Shown here: piece by piece, positions 49,280 to 60,310 of the stretch
Position numbering within the stretch: the stretch's first letter is position 1
Layout of the letters: each line of letters starts with the position of its first letter
Assembly (NCBI RefSeq): GCF_022201045.2
Contig: NC_068561.1
Location: 17,300,501-17,364,500, forward strand
DNA length: 64,000 bases
Source of the DNA: Citrus sinensis
Lineage: Eukaryota; Streptophyta; Magnoliopsida; Sapindales; Rutaceae
Direction: 5' to 3'
Notes under the pieces: model-generated
The model's database searches: none
Told to the model about the DNA's origin: nothing
The model's input: the letters and a program-made list of their open reading frames with translations, nothing else
Made by a program: the position numbers and the translations under genes

Positions 49280-50272
49280 TTACTCTAATCCAGTAGACCT
49301 AGCAACCTTGTACCTCAACTTTCTATTGTTATTTTCCTGCCAAACAAACAAACAACATTAAAAACAATTCACCCGACAATTTGCAAAGATTTTCGTTTTC
49401 ATCAGACCGAAACTCACCAGCTCAAGAACCTGAGCCGAACTGGATTCAACCAGCCGAGCCAAGCTCTCAACTTTAGCCAGCATTTTCTCATACAAATCCT
49501 CCAAGCCAGCTGTATAACTGGCCGCATCTGGTCCCACTAATCGTTTCAAGCTCTCAACTTGAAACCCTTCCGCACACAAATCTAACTGCTCTTGATCGCT
49601 CACTTTCTCTTTCTTGGCACTCAAACTCTCCTCCTCCATCGCCGCCGACGAGCAGTTCATAAACGGCAGCGCGCAATTGGGAGCGAAACTACCGTAATGG
49701 CCCCGAAATGCAGGACCAATGTTGATTACGTCGATCGTCTTCGGATGGAACGAGCGATTAAAAGTGTTGAACTGGTACGCGCGGTACTGGTGCGTGTGGA
49801 TGAGTTGGTCGGCTAAAGGCGTTGTAAAGAGAATGAAAACACACGGCATTAGAGTTAGGGTTCGGGTTTGGGTTTTGACGGGGAAATGGAATTGGAGGAT
49901 TTTGGAGAGGGAATCGGTGACGGAGAATTCGCGCAATGAGGGGCGTAGAGGAGAGTGACGGCGACCGGAGAACCAGCCGAGGAGTTGCTGGTGGTGGTGT
50001 TGGAGAGGGGGGATTTTGAGTGAGTCGACTCGGCCAAGCGAGTCGTAGAAGGAGAGAGGGACGCCGGAGCAGATGAAGCCGGTGATGGTGGCGACGAGAT
50101 GAGAGTCGGTGGAGGCGGAGGCGGAGTCATCAGAGAGAGTAGAGGGAGTGATATGAGTGACGTGACCGAATATGAATCCGTCCACGTCACCTAGTGATGA
50201 CGAGAACCGTTGGATCATTGAGGCTAGTGTCGGACCTGATATCGCTATTTTTTGTAACTGAAGGTCTTCCAT
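49280..50272 (-). CDS. Abraxas/FAM175-like MPN- protein (BRISC or BRCA1-A scaffold)
   Basis: Two exons: 49418-50272 and 49280-49336, donor GAGCTG|GTGAGT and acceptor TTTGGCAG|GAA, giving 303 residues. Residues about 10-190 fit an MPN fold: ISGPTLASMIQRFSSSLGDV, then VDGFIFGHV, then GFICSGVPLSFYDSLGRV, GWFSGRRHSPLRPSLRE and CVFILFTTPL. The zinc-binding JAMM motif (HxH...D) is absent, so it should be a catalytically silent scaffold, like animal Abraxas proteins that hold the K63 deubiquitinase BRCC36. The C-terminal third (LEDLYEKMLAKVESLARLVE, then LENNNRKLRYKVARSTGLE) looks like a coiled coil, also as in that family. The plant partner is presumed to be the BRCC36 homologue; its exact complex is inferred. 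Confidence 0.8.
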
Positions 50273-50454
50273 TTGCGCGAATCGCAGGAGAATGAGCTCA
50301 GCCGATGAACCGAGGAATTACGAAATCTCTTTTCGTGCATTTGCCTCGCCTTGAAACGACGACGTTTGAGATGCTCTCAAGTCTCAAATCTTTATTTTGG
50401 TAAAAACTCTCAAAACGCGCTTTAATCTTTATGTGGCGAGATAACAATTAATGC

Positions 50455-51250
50455 AGCGTTTACTTTTTGAATTTGAGTGATAATTTTGAGGAGTGGGGAT
50501 CCTTGGATTAGGAGTATGGAGTGAGAATGAGAGTAGCGTATTTATTTAGATTAAATGAAAGTATGGATTATCAATCAGAATTCTAATTATTTGTTTACTT
50601 TATCTTGGATTGGGAGTAAATTATTTTAAATTACAATTTTATCTTTATGTACAGAATTATAATTTGTAATTAAAAAATTAATAAAAAATATATTTAAAAA
50701 ATCAAATAAATATTTTATTATATTTATAAATTAATAATAATTACTAATATTCTTAATTATGTAAATAATAATTTTTTATTAATTTTAATTTAAATTATGT
50801 GAATAAAAATTATTAATAATAGCAACACAAATAAAATATTGTTATTGATAATATAGTACAAAATTAATATTTTTTAGAATAAAATATTTATTATTATTAA
50901 TTAAATAAATAATTAATATTTATTAAAATTAATGTTTAATATTATTAATTTAAATATAATATTTATTTATTTTTATTTTATTAAATTTAATAAAATAAAT
51001 ATGATATAATTATTATTTTTAATAAATATGATATTATTTATTTATTTATTTTTATAAGGATAAAATGAGAAGAGGGGGGAGTGGATTCCCACTCCCACCT
51101 TCCCCCATGGGAGTGGGAATCCCACTCCCCACTCCAAAATTAAGTGGGACCCACGGATTCCCACTCCTACTTTCTCTTTTTCAAGATAAGTAAACACTGG
51201 AGTGGGAGGAATCCGCACTCCACACTCTCACTCCAGAAAGTAAACACTAC
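50455..51250. mobile_element. hAT-like MITE
   Basis: The ends CAGCGTTTACTTTTTGAATT and, inverted from the right, TAGTGTTTACTTTCTGGAGT are similar, followed by GGAGTGGGGATCC-type blocks near both ends (GGAGTGGGAATCC repeated several times at 51080-51220). The middle (about 50650-51050) is extremely AT-rich. No protein is encoded. I could not find an intact 8-bp target duplication, so hAT membership is a suggestion from the YAGYG ends. Confidence 0.6.
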
Positions 51251-52162
51251 ATAAGAAGTTTATATTTTCTTATAAAAAAAAATATTATAACTTATATTTT
51301 ATTTGGATTTAAGATTTTTTTAAAAAATATGAATATAGAAAATTTTATTGAAGGGAAAATAAAAGAGTTACATAAAAGAAAAAGCGCTGCTTTCCTCGTG
51401 ATGGTCTTTTTTTTTTTTTTAATATTTTAGCAAATGCTGGATATCATGTGGGGGAAGATACCCGAAACGGCACCACTCGTGATGTCTAGCATTTTCGTAA
51501 AAGAAATATAAAGGAGTTACGAGAGTTTATTTTTTATTTTTTATTTTTGGAGACCCATGAATCCTTTAGGAAACTATTGTGAATAGAAGCTAACTCATTT
51601 CACCACATAAAAAGAACTACAAATTCTTATATTTGTCCTCCCAAAAAATACGAGACTAATAATGGTAAAGATAAACAATTAAGCCATTGAATTTGCAAAG
51701 GCCCTGGTGGACTGAAGCGAGAGCTACGAAGATATGAAAGTGTTTGAATAGGAATCACTCTCCAACCCCACAAATACCAGCCTCGAAAAACTACAGTCTC
51801 GATAGCTTTAATAATTGCTCAAAATTTCAGCATAGAAAGAAAGAGGTTTGATGATGGCCCAACGCCAACGGCATTGCAAAGCTAGAAATAGAAAAAGGCT
51901 AATGCAATTTCATAATTTTTTTTATTAGAGATTCTCTGTTTACAAACAGAAACATGAATTGAAAAAGATTACATTTATTAGCATAGACAAAAAGAATATT
52001 TTTTTTCTAATAAACCTCTCACAACACCAATACGTATATACACAATAATAAATAATAAAGAATTTGATGACTCTATCCTACTTGGCTTCTCCTGTAAATC
52101 CTACAAACCAAACCCATTTGATGAAATTTTCGGATCTTCTTGTTGATGATGACAATAAATGT
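51251..52162. other. Intergenic, 3' flank of the receptor kinase gene
   Basis: AT-rich, no gene recognised. The right part is likely 3' UTR of the receptor kinase. Confidence 0.45.
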
Positions 52163-52482
52163 AACTCTATTCCGTTGTGCTTGGGACTTTTGCTCCATCA
52201 TCACCAGAACCAGTTGCTAGCTCCGGTTTAATTTCCTCTAGTTGCTGCAGCACCTGCAGGACTTCTGGGCGTGCGGCTGGTGAAGGATCGACACAATGCA
52301 GAGCTAATTTCAATGTGTTAAGTAACTCTATTCCGTTGTGCTTGGGACTTTTGCTCCATCATCACCAGAACCAGTTGCTAGCTCCGGTTTAATTTCCTCT
52401 AGTTGCTGCAGCACCTGCAGGACTTCTGGGCGTGCGGCTGGTGAAGGATCGACACAATGCAGAGCTAATTTCAATGTGTTAA
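52163..52482. repeat. 160-bp exact tandem duplication across the IMK stop codon
   Basis: Units 52163-52322 and 52323-52482 appear identical, both beginning TAACTCTATTCCGTTGTGCT; the hexamer TAACTC also follows the second unit. The second unit holds the last codons and the TAG (52328-52330). The first lies in the 3' UTR and carries a spare copy of the same coding end. Confidence 0.95.
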
Positions 52483-54964
52483 GTAACTCATCACCTATGA
52501 TTGTGTTATCCCTCATAAGCTCCAAATCAAAGACTTCGTTAGTCCACTCTTCCTTAACAATCGAGGCCACCCATTGAGGCAAATCCATTCCATTCATTGG
52601 CTCGCCAGGGGATTTTCCTGTTAAGAGTTCCAATATGATCACTCCTAGGCTGTACACATCAGTTTTTGTATTGGCATTCTTGAGCTTCGAGAGCTCCGGT
52701 GCACGGTAGCCTAGTGTCCCGGCAGTGGCAATTACATTGGTGTTGGCAGCGGCAGTCATGAGACGAGAGAGGCCAAAATCTGCAATGCGAGGATTAGTTT
52801 TCTCGTCCAGGAGTACGTTGCTAGATGTGAGATTCCCATGTATCATGTTTTCTTCAACATGAAGGTAGTTTAATCCGCGAGCAATGCCTATGGCTATGCT
52901 CATCCTCGTTGCCCAATTGACAATAGTTTCTGGACCACGAGCTGCATGAGGTAAAAAATGCATATTAAAATCTATACAATAGCCACAACATCACGAACCA
53001 CTCACTTACAAGCGACAAAGCTGGTGATTCTCAATAGTTTGCTGAGAGTAATTCCTGGGATAAAACTACTTTCAAGCTTGAATGTACTTACCATGGAGGA
53101 AAGATGCAAGACTTCCTTTAGGCATGAAATCAAAGACAAGAAGCTTCTCCCCTTTTGGCCCCAAGTAGTATGCTCTGAGAGCTAAGAGATTTGGGTGGTG
53201 AATCTTCCCAATAGCAGCAGCCTCAGCTTCAAACTCTTTCTGTCCCTTAGTTGTCTTCTCTCTCAACCTCTTCACAGCAACTTCACTACCATCTTCTAAA
53301 GTTGCCTTGTATGCTGTCCCATAAGTACTCTTTCCCATTATTTCTGCAGTTGCACACAATAGATCATCGGCAGTAAACAAAAATGGCCCATCAAAATGCA
53401 CTAATTTTCCACCCATTTCGCCACCAGATTCAACTTCAGTGCCAGCCTTTGGAGCTGCCCTCTCAACAACTTTCTGAGCGGTAGATTTACCATTCTTTTC
53501 CTTTGAAGCAGATCTTTTCCTCATCAAACAAAAGAGTAAAATACAGCATAATATAAGTAGAACTGCCAGGAGAGCACCAACACCTATGAGAATAATGTCT
53601 TTGGTGCTGAGTTTGCGGTGATGATGGTGTTTAGGTGCCTCCACTGGTGGAGGAGGAAGACTGATAGGTGCAAGGGAGGGACATGCAGTGGAAGGGCTGT
53701 AGCCACATAGCTGCAGGTTCCCAACAAAAGAGCTTGAATTGAACTTCTTGGAAAGGAGAGGTGGAACAGAACCAGAAAGATTATTGTAAGAAACGTTGAA
53801 AGAGGTGAGATTTGCTAGGCTGGCAAGTGAAGGTGAGATTTCACCAGTGAAATCATTTTCGGATAAATCAAGTTGGTTGATGCCAGAGATGTTGCCAATA
53901 GTTTCTGGGATGTGGCCTTTAAATTGATTATTCTTCAAGTTGAGCACTGTGAGGTTCTGTAACCTTTCTAATCCTTCTGGGATCTTATTACCAAGGCGAT
54001 TGTTCTCAAGATTAAGTGACACAAGAGAGGTTAGGTTGGTAAAGGTAACAGGAAAGCTTCCACCGATGGCATTGTATGATAAATCTAATTTTTGGAGCTT
54101 AGAGAGTTTCCCTAGCTCATCAGGTATGGGGCCAACAATTTTGTTATGACTCAGAGAAATCTCTTGAAGCAAACCCAACTTGCCAAGAGAAACTGGAATT
54201 GTTCCAGCGATAAGATTATGATCAAGGTTCAAGAACTGAAGTTGGTAAGATTTGTTTCCAGCTAAAACACCCCAATTATTTGGAACAGAACCAGATAAAT
54301 TGTTGTGTTGAAGAGCAAGGACAGAAAGAGAAGGTAGCCTAGTGAGACTCGGTGGGATGGAACCCAAAAGCGAATTATAGCTCAAATTAAGTCTATATAA
54401 CCGGGTGGAGTTTGCAAGACTAGGAGGAATCGCACCAATAAGTGCATTGTTACTCAGATCAAGAGTTTGAAGATTAGGACAGTTACCAATTGAGGGAGGA
54501 ATAGAACCAGAAAGCCGGTTATTAAAGAGATAAACACCTCTGAGATTTGGAAGGAAGCCAAGTGACCATGGGACAGGTCCAGCAAGAAGATTATCGTGAA
54601 GGCTAAGCTTTCTTAAAGCGTGAAGCTGACTAATTTTCTCGGAGATTCGTCCTCCTAGTCCCCTCCATGGAAGCTGAATAGCGATGACCTGTCCCTTAAC
54701 ACACTTGATTCCTGCCCACCCACCTGAGCAAGCTCCGACACCACTGTCATTCCAACTCCGCAAAAATCCATGGGGGTCTATCAGATCATGTTTGATTGCT
54801 CGAAGCGACTGATAATCTGCCTGAGTAACAATTACCCCATCCCATGAGTGACCTGCAACAAATTGAGATGTAAAAGCAAGTACCAAACACAAAAACAAGT
54901 GTGTATATAGAAAAAAATGCTTGTAGTTATGAAATGGGTACAGATAACGATAAGTATTTTCCAT
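52328..54964 (-). CDS. LRR receptor-like kinase, IMK2/IMK3-type (LRR-III)
   Basis: Two exons, 53092-54964 and 52328-52941, sum 2487 bp, 828 residues; the first in-frame ATG is at 54964. A hydrophobic signal peptide ([20 protein letters not shown]) is followed by [20 protein letters not shown], the LRR cap [19 protein letters not shown], and about ten LRRs. Next come a proline/histidine-rich juxtamembrane stretch, one membrane helix ([20 protein letters not shown]) and the kinase. The glycine loop is [11 protein letters not shown], the ATP lysine is in VAVKRL, and the DFG is intact (IADFGLSR), but the catalytic loop reads [11 protein letters not shown], with HGN for HRD. That substitution is usual in LRR-III kinases and suggests weak or no phosphotransfer. 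It acts at the plasma membrane, with roles in meristem or developmental signalling known for Arabidopsis and maize relatives. Confidence 0.94.
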
Positions 54965-56745
54965 GAACACAAAATAGATGAAACAGAAGAGAGAAAAAAA
55001 AAGAAAAGAGAAAGAAAGAAAGAAATGGGAAGGATGAAGAAGAGCTAGTAAATGATATTTCTTTTCTGTTTATCTTCTTCTCTACTTTTTGGGTTCTTGT
55101 TTTTCAGAGAAGAAAAGTGCTAAGTGTTGAAGATTGTGAGAGAGAGAGAAGCTAAATAAGAAGGAAGAGAAAATGATTCAGTGAGGCATGTAGAGCTGCT
55201 CTTGTTTTGTTTTTGTTTATGGAAGGGAGACAGAGTCAGCATGGGTTTGGTATCAGAGACGTCATACTTTACATAATTGTAACGGCTAGTTTTACTTGAG
55301 CACACCTGGTCTTGAAAAACGGTTATGAAGAATCCGGGTCAGGCCTCCACGTCTCAACTCCAAAGCGCGGTCGTTTTGCTAACGGCTATTTTTCGTAGGG
55401 CTACATGCACGGTATTATCTATTCGGGGAGCATCAGTCAAGCCACGTGGCCAACTTTTTTCTTTCCGTTGATAATTTCTTTGAGAGTAGTAGTGGCGATT
55501 TATGGTTCGCTCTGACTGCTTGAATTATTTGGACTGCCTGACTTTAAGAGCAATGTTGTTTTCGAGGAAAAGAAAAATTTATATATAAACAAAATAAACC
55601 GAGGTAATTTTACACTAACGACATTCTTCTATTTATTTTATCGATTTTCATAATTTCCTTCTTAAAAATACTCTCTGAATAATCTGATTTTGTATAAAAT
55701 AGGCAGTGGTGCGTGATCAAATGCAGGCCACAACGTTAATTTAAAAAAAAAAAAAACTGCAGGTCACAACAGTTCGTTATTAAATAAAAATGAAAGCAAA
55801 ATCTCAAATTTGATTGATCTATTATTATAACCGTACGCGTCGATCATGCAAGTTTAGAGAATTATGTAGCCCGCAATGGACGTATTGGGTACTTCGTGGT
55901 ATCCAGAAAGAAGACGTGCCACAATCTAATTGGTCACAAGATGGAAGTTACCTGGAAATCCTCTATTATTTGAGCCTTTGTAATTTTTACGTTACGTTCC
56001 AATTGTTGGCGACACGCTTCCGTAGCCACGAAGTAAATTAAACAAAAACAAAATAAAAGATATTTAGAGTATTACACCGGGGTTCCTAATTTTTCAATTT
56101 TTTTTTTCAAATAAGGACACAAATTATCCACTTTTTAACAGTTACAATCTGCAAAATGTGTTATAATTTATTTATGGTCCGCTAGAACTCTAAATATATA
56201 TATTTTATAATATAATTTAAAAATAAATAAAAATTAGTTTAAAAAACAACGAGAAAAAAAGTATAGATGTCAAATTAATATCTTTAACATTAATGGAAAT
56301 ATCAATTTATCATTAAACTACTTAATAGTCAGAAATTATTCATTATTATTAAATAAATCCCTAGATCTATCTAAATAACACAAATACCCTTCTTATTGTT
56401 GAATAACATAGCCACATTATCAAAAGTCAAAATTCAAAACTCCCTAAGGTAATCAAATATTTTATCGTTTCTAAAGAGGTCAGGGACATTTTTAATGCAA
56501 ATGAGCAAACTGTGTGCTCGGTTCGTAAAATATTTAAAACCAGGGATACGAATGTTATTACCGGCTAAAGAAACTGTCGTGAAATGTCGCTCTCGTTCCC
56601 CCATCTCTTTCCTTCTCTCCATGTGCACACTCCACACGCTATAATCTATATTCGCTCCTCTTCATCCCACCCTGCCTCAATATCTTTCAATTCATTAGCC
56701 ACCAAAGAACGATAAGAAAAAGGTAACAATAATAAAATTCCCAAA
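54965..56745. other. Divergent intergenic region (receptor kinase and PRA1 promoters)
   Basis: The left part is the 5' UTR and promoter of the receptor kinase, with a pyrimidine/purine-rich GAAAGAAAGAAA tract at 54990-55025 and GAGAGAG near 55140. The right part is the PRA1 promoter. The AT-rich middle shows no gene. Confidence 0.5.
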
Positions 56746-57423
56746 ATGACCTCCGCATCGCCGCCAGTCCTCCCAATCTCCAACTCCCAACCGACCACCA
56801 CGGCGTCCTCCGCTTCCTCGGTCCAATCCCAACCACCAGTGGCGACCCCGGCTTTCCGCGCCCTAATCAACCACATCTCCGACTCACTCCGTTACGGCTT
56901 CGCCCAGCGCCGCCCGTGGGCCGAACTCGCCGACCGATCCGCCTTCTCCAAACCGGAGTCGTTCTCCGAAGCCACCCTCCGCATCCGCAAGAACTACTCC
57001 TATTTCCGAGTCAATTACCTCACGGTCGTCGCTGTCGTCATTGCTTTCTCTCTCATCACCAATCCTTTCTCTCTCCTCATGCTCGTCGGACTCCTCGCCT
57101 CCTGGATCTTCCTCTACCTCTTCCGCCCCTCCGATCAGCCGCTCGTTGTATTCGGCCGCACGTTCAGCGAGCGCGAGACGCTTGGTGTCTTGATCGTTTT
57201 GAGCATCTTCGTCTTTTTCCTCACCAGTGTCGGATCGATCTTGATCTCGGCTGTGATGGTGGGGGCTGGTCTGATTTGTGCTCACGGTGCGTTTAGGGTT
57301 CCTGAAGATCTGTTCTTGGACGAACAAGAGCCTTCTGCCAACACCGGATTCTTGTCCTTCATCGGTGGCGCCGCCTCGAATGCCGCCGCCGCCGCCGCAC
57401 CGGCCGTTTCCGCACGCGTTTGA
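56746..57423 (+). CDS. PRA1 family protein (PRA1.B-type)
   Basis: An uninterrupted 225-residue frame with no intron, as is usual for plant PRA1 genes. The N-terminus is Ser/Thr/Pro-rich. The PRA1 domain follows: RPWAELADRSAFSKPESFSE, then NYSYFRVNYLTVVA, then two hydrophobic pairs (VVIAFSLITNPFSLLMLVG with SWIFLYLF; LGVLIVLSIFVFFLTSVG with ILISAVMVGAGLICAHG), and the conserved tail AFRVPEDLFLDEQE. The C-terminus is Ala-rich. Plant PRA1 proteins sit in ER, Golgi and endosomal membranes, bind prenylated Rab GTPases and aid vesicle targeting. The coding part is strikingly GC-rich against its AT-rich flanks. Family is certain; subgroup B is likely from its length and tail. Confidence 0.95.
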   Translation: MTSASPPVLPISNSQPTTTASSASSVQSQPPVATPAFRALINHISDSLRYGFAQRRPWAELADRSAFSKPESFSEATLRIRKNYSYFRVNYLTVVAVVIAFSLITNPFSLLMLVGLLASWIFLYLFRPSDQPLVVFGRTFSERETLGVLIVLSIFVFFLTSVGSILISAVMVGAGLICAHGAFRVPEDLFLDEQEPSANTGFLSFIGGAASNAAAAAAPAVSARV

Positions 57424-58088
57424 GGTAGCGGTTTGATTTGTTAATTGAATGATTTCTAGTTTTTTTTTGGGGGGGGGGGGTGTTGTTGAAAGCCGGAATA
57501 AATTTCAATTTGGACATTTTTGGAAATATACTTCGTGGATATCAATGAAACTTGTATGGATCTATTAATTTCTTTTTGTTGAAAGTGCAATTAACATGAT
57601 ACATATTGTAATATCGCGTTTTCTTTATACAATAGATGATGATATATGAAGAAGATTTATTCTCAATTCCCATTTCGCATGTTTTGAATGCACAAAGTTC
57701 TCAGATTTGTTTTTTTAATCTCAATTTAATTAGTAATTGGGATCTATTATCTTTAGTTAAATCTTGAAATCTCCGGTTGATTATCTGCTGTTTCTGAACG
57801 AGATAGTATTAATGAGTTTATCTTAGATTTATGAGTTTATCTTAGATATATCTATTTGTGTTTATGATTACTATTTTTATGATAGATTTTGAATATTGTT
57901 TAATCGGATTATATGAGATCAATGAATCAAAATTTATGTTAAAATATTAACTTAAAAATCTCACCTATATGTATTTAATACATTAATTTTAATTTAAATA
58001 ATTAAACAATTCTTTGTTGGCTTATGCAATTAACAAGAAGAAAAATCAAGTAATGTTCTAATTACTAGGCATAAGGAATAAACAAATT
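57424..58088. other. 3' flank of the PRA1 gene
   Basis: Probable 3' UTR then AT-rich spacer, with a G-run (about 57470-57480). No gene seen. Confidence 0.45.
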
Positions 58089-58515
58089 ATGGATAAAACC
58101 AAGCGACTCTTTCTTATTCCAACAATTTATTTAATCGATACAAATTGTGACCCCGATCTCGTAGATATTTTGATTCCAGCAAACAATGACGCTATAGCCT
58201 CAATCCGATTAATTCTTAACAAATTAGTATTTGCAATTTGTGATGGTCGCTCTGGCTATATACGAAATCGTTGAAATGCCTAGAGATCGGAAAGAACACC
58301 AACGGCGAAAGCATTCTGCTGGTCGACACTGACACTGAGAGACAAAAGCTCAGGGAGTGAATGGGATTAGCCCAGTAGTCCTAACCACTGACACTGAGAG
58401 ACAAAAGCTAAGGGAGTGAATGGGATTAGATAGCTAAGGGAGTGAATGGGATTAGATACACCAGTAGTCCTACTCGTAAATGATGGATACTAGGCGTTAG
58501 GTCATAGGTGCTGTA
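58089..58515 (+). other. Nuclear plastid DNA insertion (NUPT): rps2 end joined to 16S rRNA
   Basis: Bases about 58101-58274 translate to the C-terminus of chloroplast ribosomal protein S2 ([20 protein letters not shown] then [15 protein letters not shown]). Directly after it, 58271-58515 matches plastid 16S rRNA from the E. coli position of about 690 to 820 (AGATCGGAAAGAACACCAAC, GGATTAGATACACCAGTAGT, GATGGATACTAGGCG). rps2 and rrn16 are far apart in plastid genomes, so this is a mosaic. Part of the 16S segment is repeated: GACACTGAGAGACAAAAGCT occurs at about 58328 and 58387, and AGGGAGTGAATGGGATTAG occurs three times. Many differences from the plastid sequence are C-to-T or G-to-A at CpG, the expected decay of methylated nuclear copies. 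Confidence 0.88.
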
Positions 58516-60310
58516 TAATATTACAAGTATCATATATTAAAAGTGAAAAGTATGTGTTGGACACATTTTTTTTTTTAATCTTTTATTAAAACGATAAGTT
58601 ATCAATTTTTTGTACTAATAAAATAATTTATTTAGAATTTGTCGAGAGGTTAACAAATTATCAATGTAAGTATTCATAATATATATAAGAGTATATGTAA
58701 TAAATTATCATATTCATTTTTTTAAAAAATAAATAACTTAACATTTATATTCGGATATTGAAAAAGAAAAATAAATATTTATTCAAAATTTACTTGAATT
58801 TGTGTCCATTCAAATTTTAATAGTATTAAACTGTTTAGTGCTATGGATTTTAAGTTACAACTACTAAATCACACTAACAAAGAGAACTTACGAATTGGTT
58901 GATATTTACTCTCATTTAATTAGTAGTGATATTTGATCCCTCAATTTTTCTTAAAATAATAAATAATCATATTTGAAAAAGAATAAAAATGATAATAAAG
59001 ATAAATTAAGGATAATATGGGATGCATTGAGAGAAAATTTTTGGTTATTTTATTTTATTTTTTAAAATATGAAGAAACGCTGATAAAAGATGAACCTTTT
59101 CTGGATAATCAGTGAAGCCCAACATTCAACTAGTGAATTAAGCCCAGGCCATTCCCAGAGGTCCAATAAAAAGTCCAAAAGGTTATGCGTAAAATGAGAT
59201 AACTTTAATTTATCTTTTTTTCTTCTTCTTTTTTTTTTAATTTTTTCCTTTTAGTTACGGATGTCGACAGGAAATAATTGAAGACTCAAGTAAGTAATAT
59301 ATTTATTCTAGAAAATCTGGAAGTTAAATGCACAAGTTAAAGAGGGAAATTCTGAATTGATTTTAAATTGTATTGAATACAAAGTTTCACAAGCCTATTT
59401 ATAGGCTGTTCCTGACCAATTGAAATTAGCCTGTTTTAGTTAATTAGCTATGTCTTTCTTAGGTGACACTTAGTTAACTGGCCTAATTGGCTAAGCCGAG
59501 GTGATAAAATAATATCTACTATGCCGCTCCTTGAATATCCACTTCTTTATAATAGCAGTACTTGGGTAATGTAGTTCTCAGTAGATTTAAAGCGACGACT
59601 GTTCAATCTAGGAGTTGGTGGAATTTTTATTCCTTGTTTCTTAAATCTATTTGATTATTTCTGATTCACATCAGGGGCTGGTCGGCAGCTTCATGTTCTG
59701 ATGAAATTGCCTGAATTATGTGATTGTGTTTTTCCTTGGGATCATACTCACATGAATTTTCTTCCGTCAAGGCACTCTTATTAGGTCCCAACTTGTCATG
59801 CTAATTTGCTCCAAAACATATTGCCCTCAGGTTTCTGGCTTCTCGGATCTGGTGTGCCGCTCTAACCATTAAAATCGTGATGCATTTTCTCTTGGATTCA
59901 AAGTTCTTTTCCTAACAATATGTCTATCCTCCTTCAATAACTGTGTGACAGGTAGAAATTCCAGAAACAATAATACAAACAGGCGCCATAATATTCTCTC
60001 TCATTAGTAATCTTATTAAGTACATTTATTTCCTATTATATAAATTATCTTTTTATTATTTTCTTTTATTTATCAACTTCCCTTTTCTTTATTTTGTGCC
60101 GATTCAACTATTTTTTTTTTTAAAACGTGAATAAAAATTTTAAACATAACAGCGTCTTAGGAAAGTGTGTTTCACAATAATATTAATCTTGTTCCAAGGC
60201 CTCTGCAAGAAACGGGGACTGGAAACCACTATTTTCAACATTCTTTAGCCCCATAAATTTTGAACTTGTTGCATTTTAGATAACTAGATCAAGTAATCTA
60301 TCACTTTACA
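58516..60310. other. Gene-poor region with a possible LTR- or pararetrovirus-like fossil
   Basis: No gene supported at 58516-59270. About 59275-59960 on the minus strand has a promoter-like layout: TATAAATAGG at 59394-59405 (complement), preceded by a long GC-richer tract and followed by a leader-like tract. This resembles the regulatory part of a plant LTR element or an endogenous pararetrovirus. No coding parts and no second terminal repeat were recognised, so it would be an old fragment. Confidence 0.25.

Noticed and set aside
49855-50190. 111-codon Ser/Pro-rich minus-strand frame
   Set aside because: Alternate frame of the Abraxas-like exon 1; the product has no domain.
54965-54970. Start of the receptor kinase six bases further upstream
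   Set aside because: That codon is GTG; ATG at 54964 is the first standard start.
56884-57327. 147-codon minus-strand frame rich in Glu/Asp
   Set aside because: It is the antisense of the GC-rich PRA1 coding sequence.
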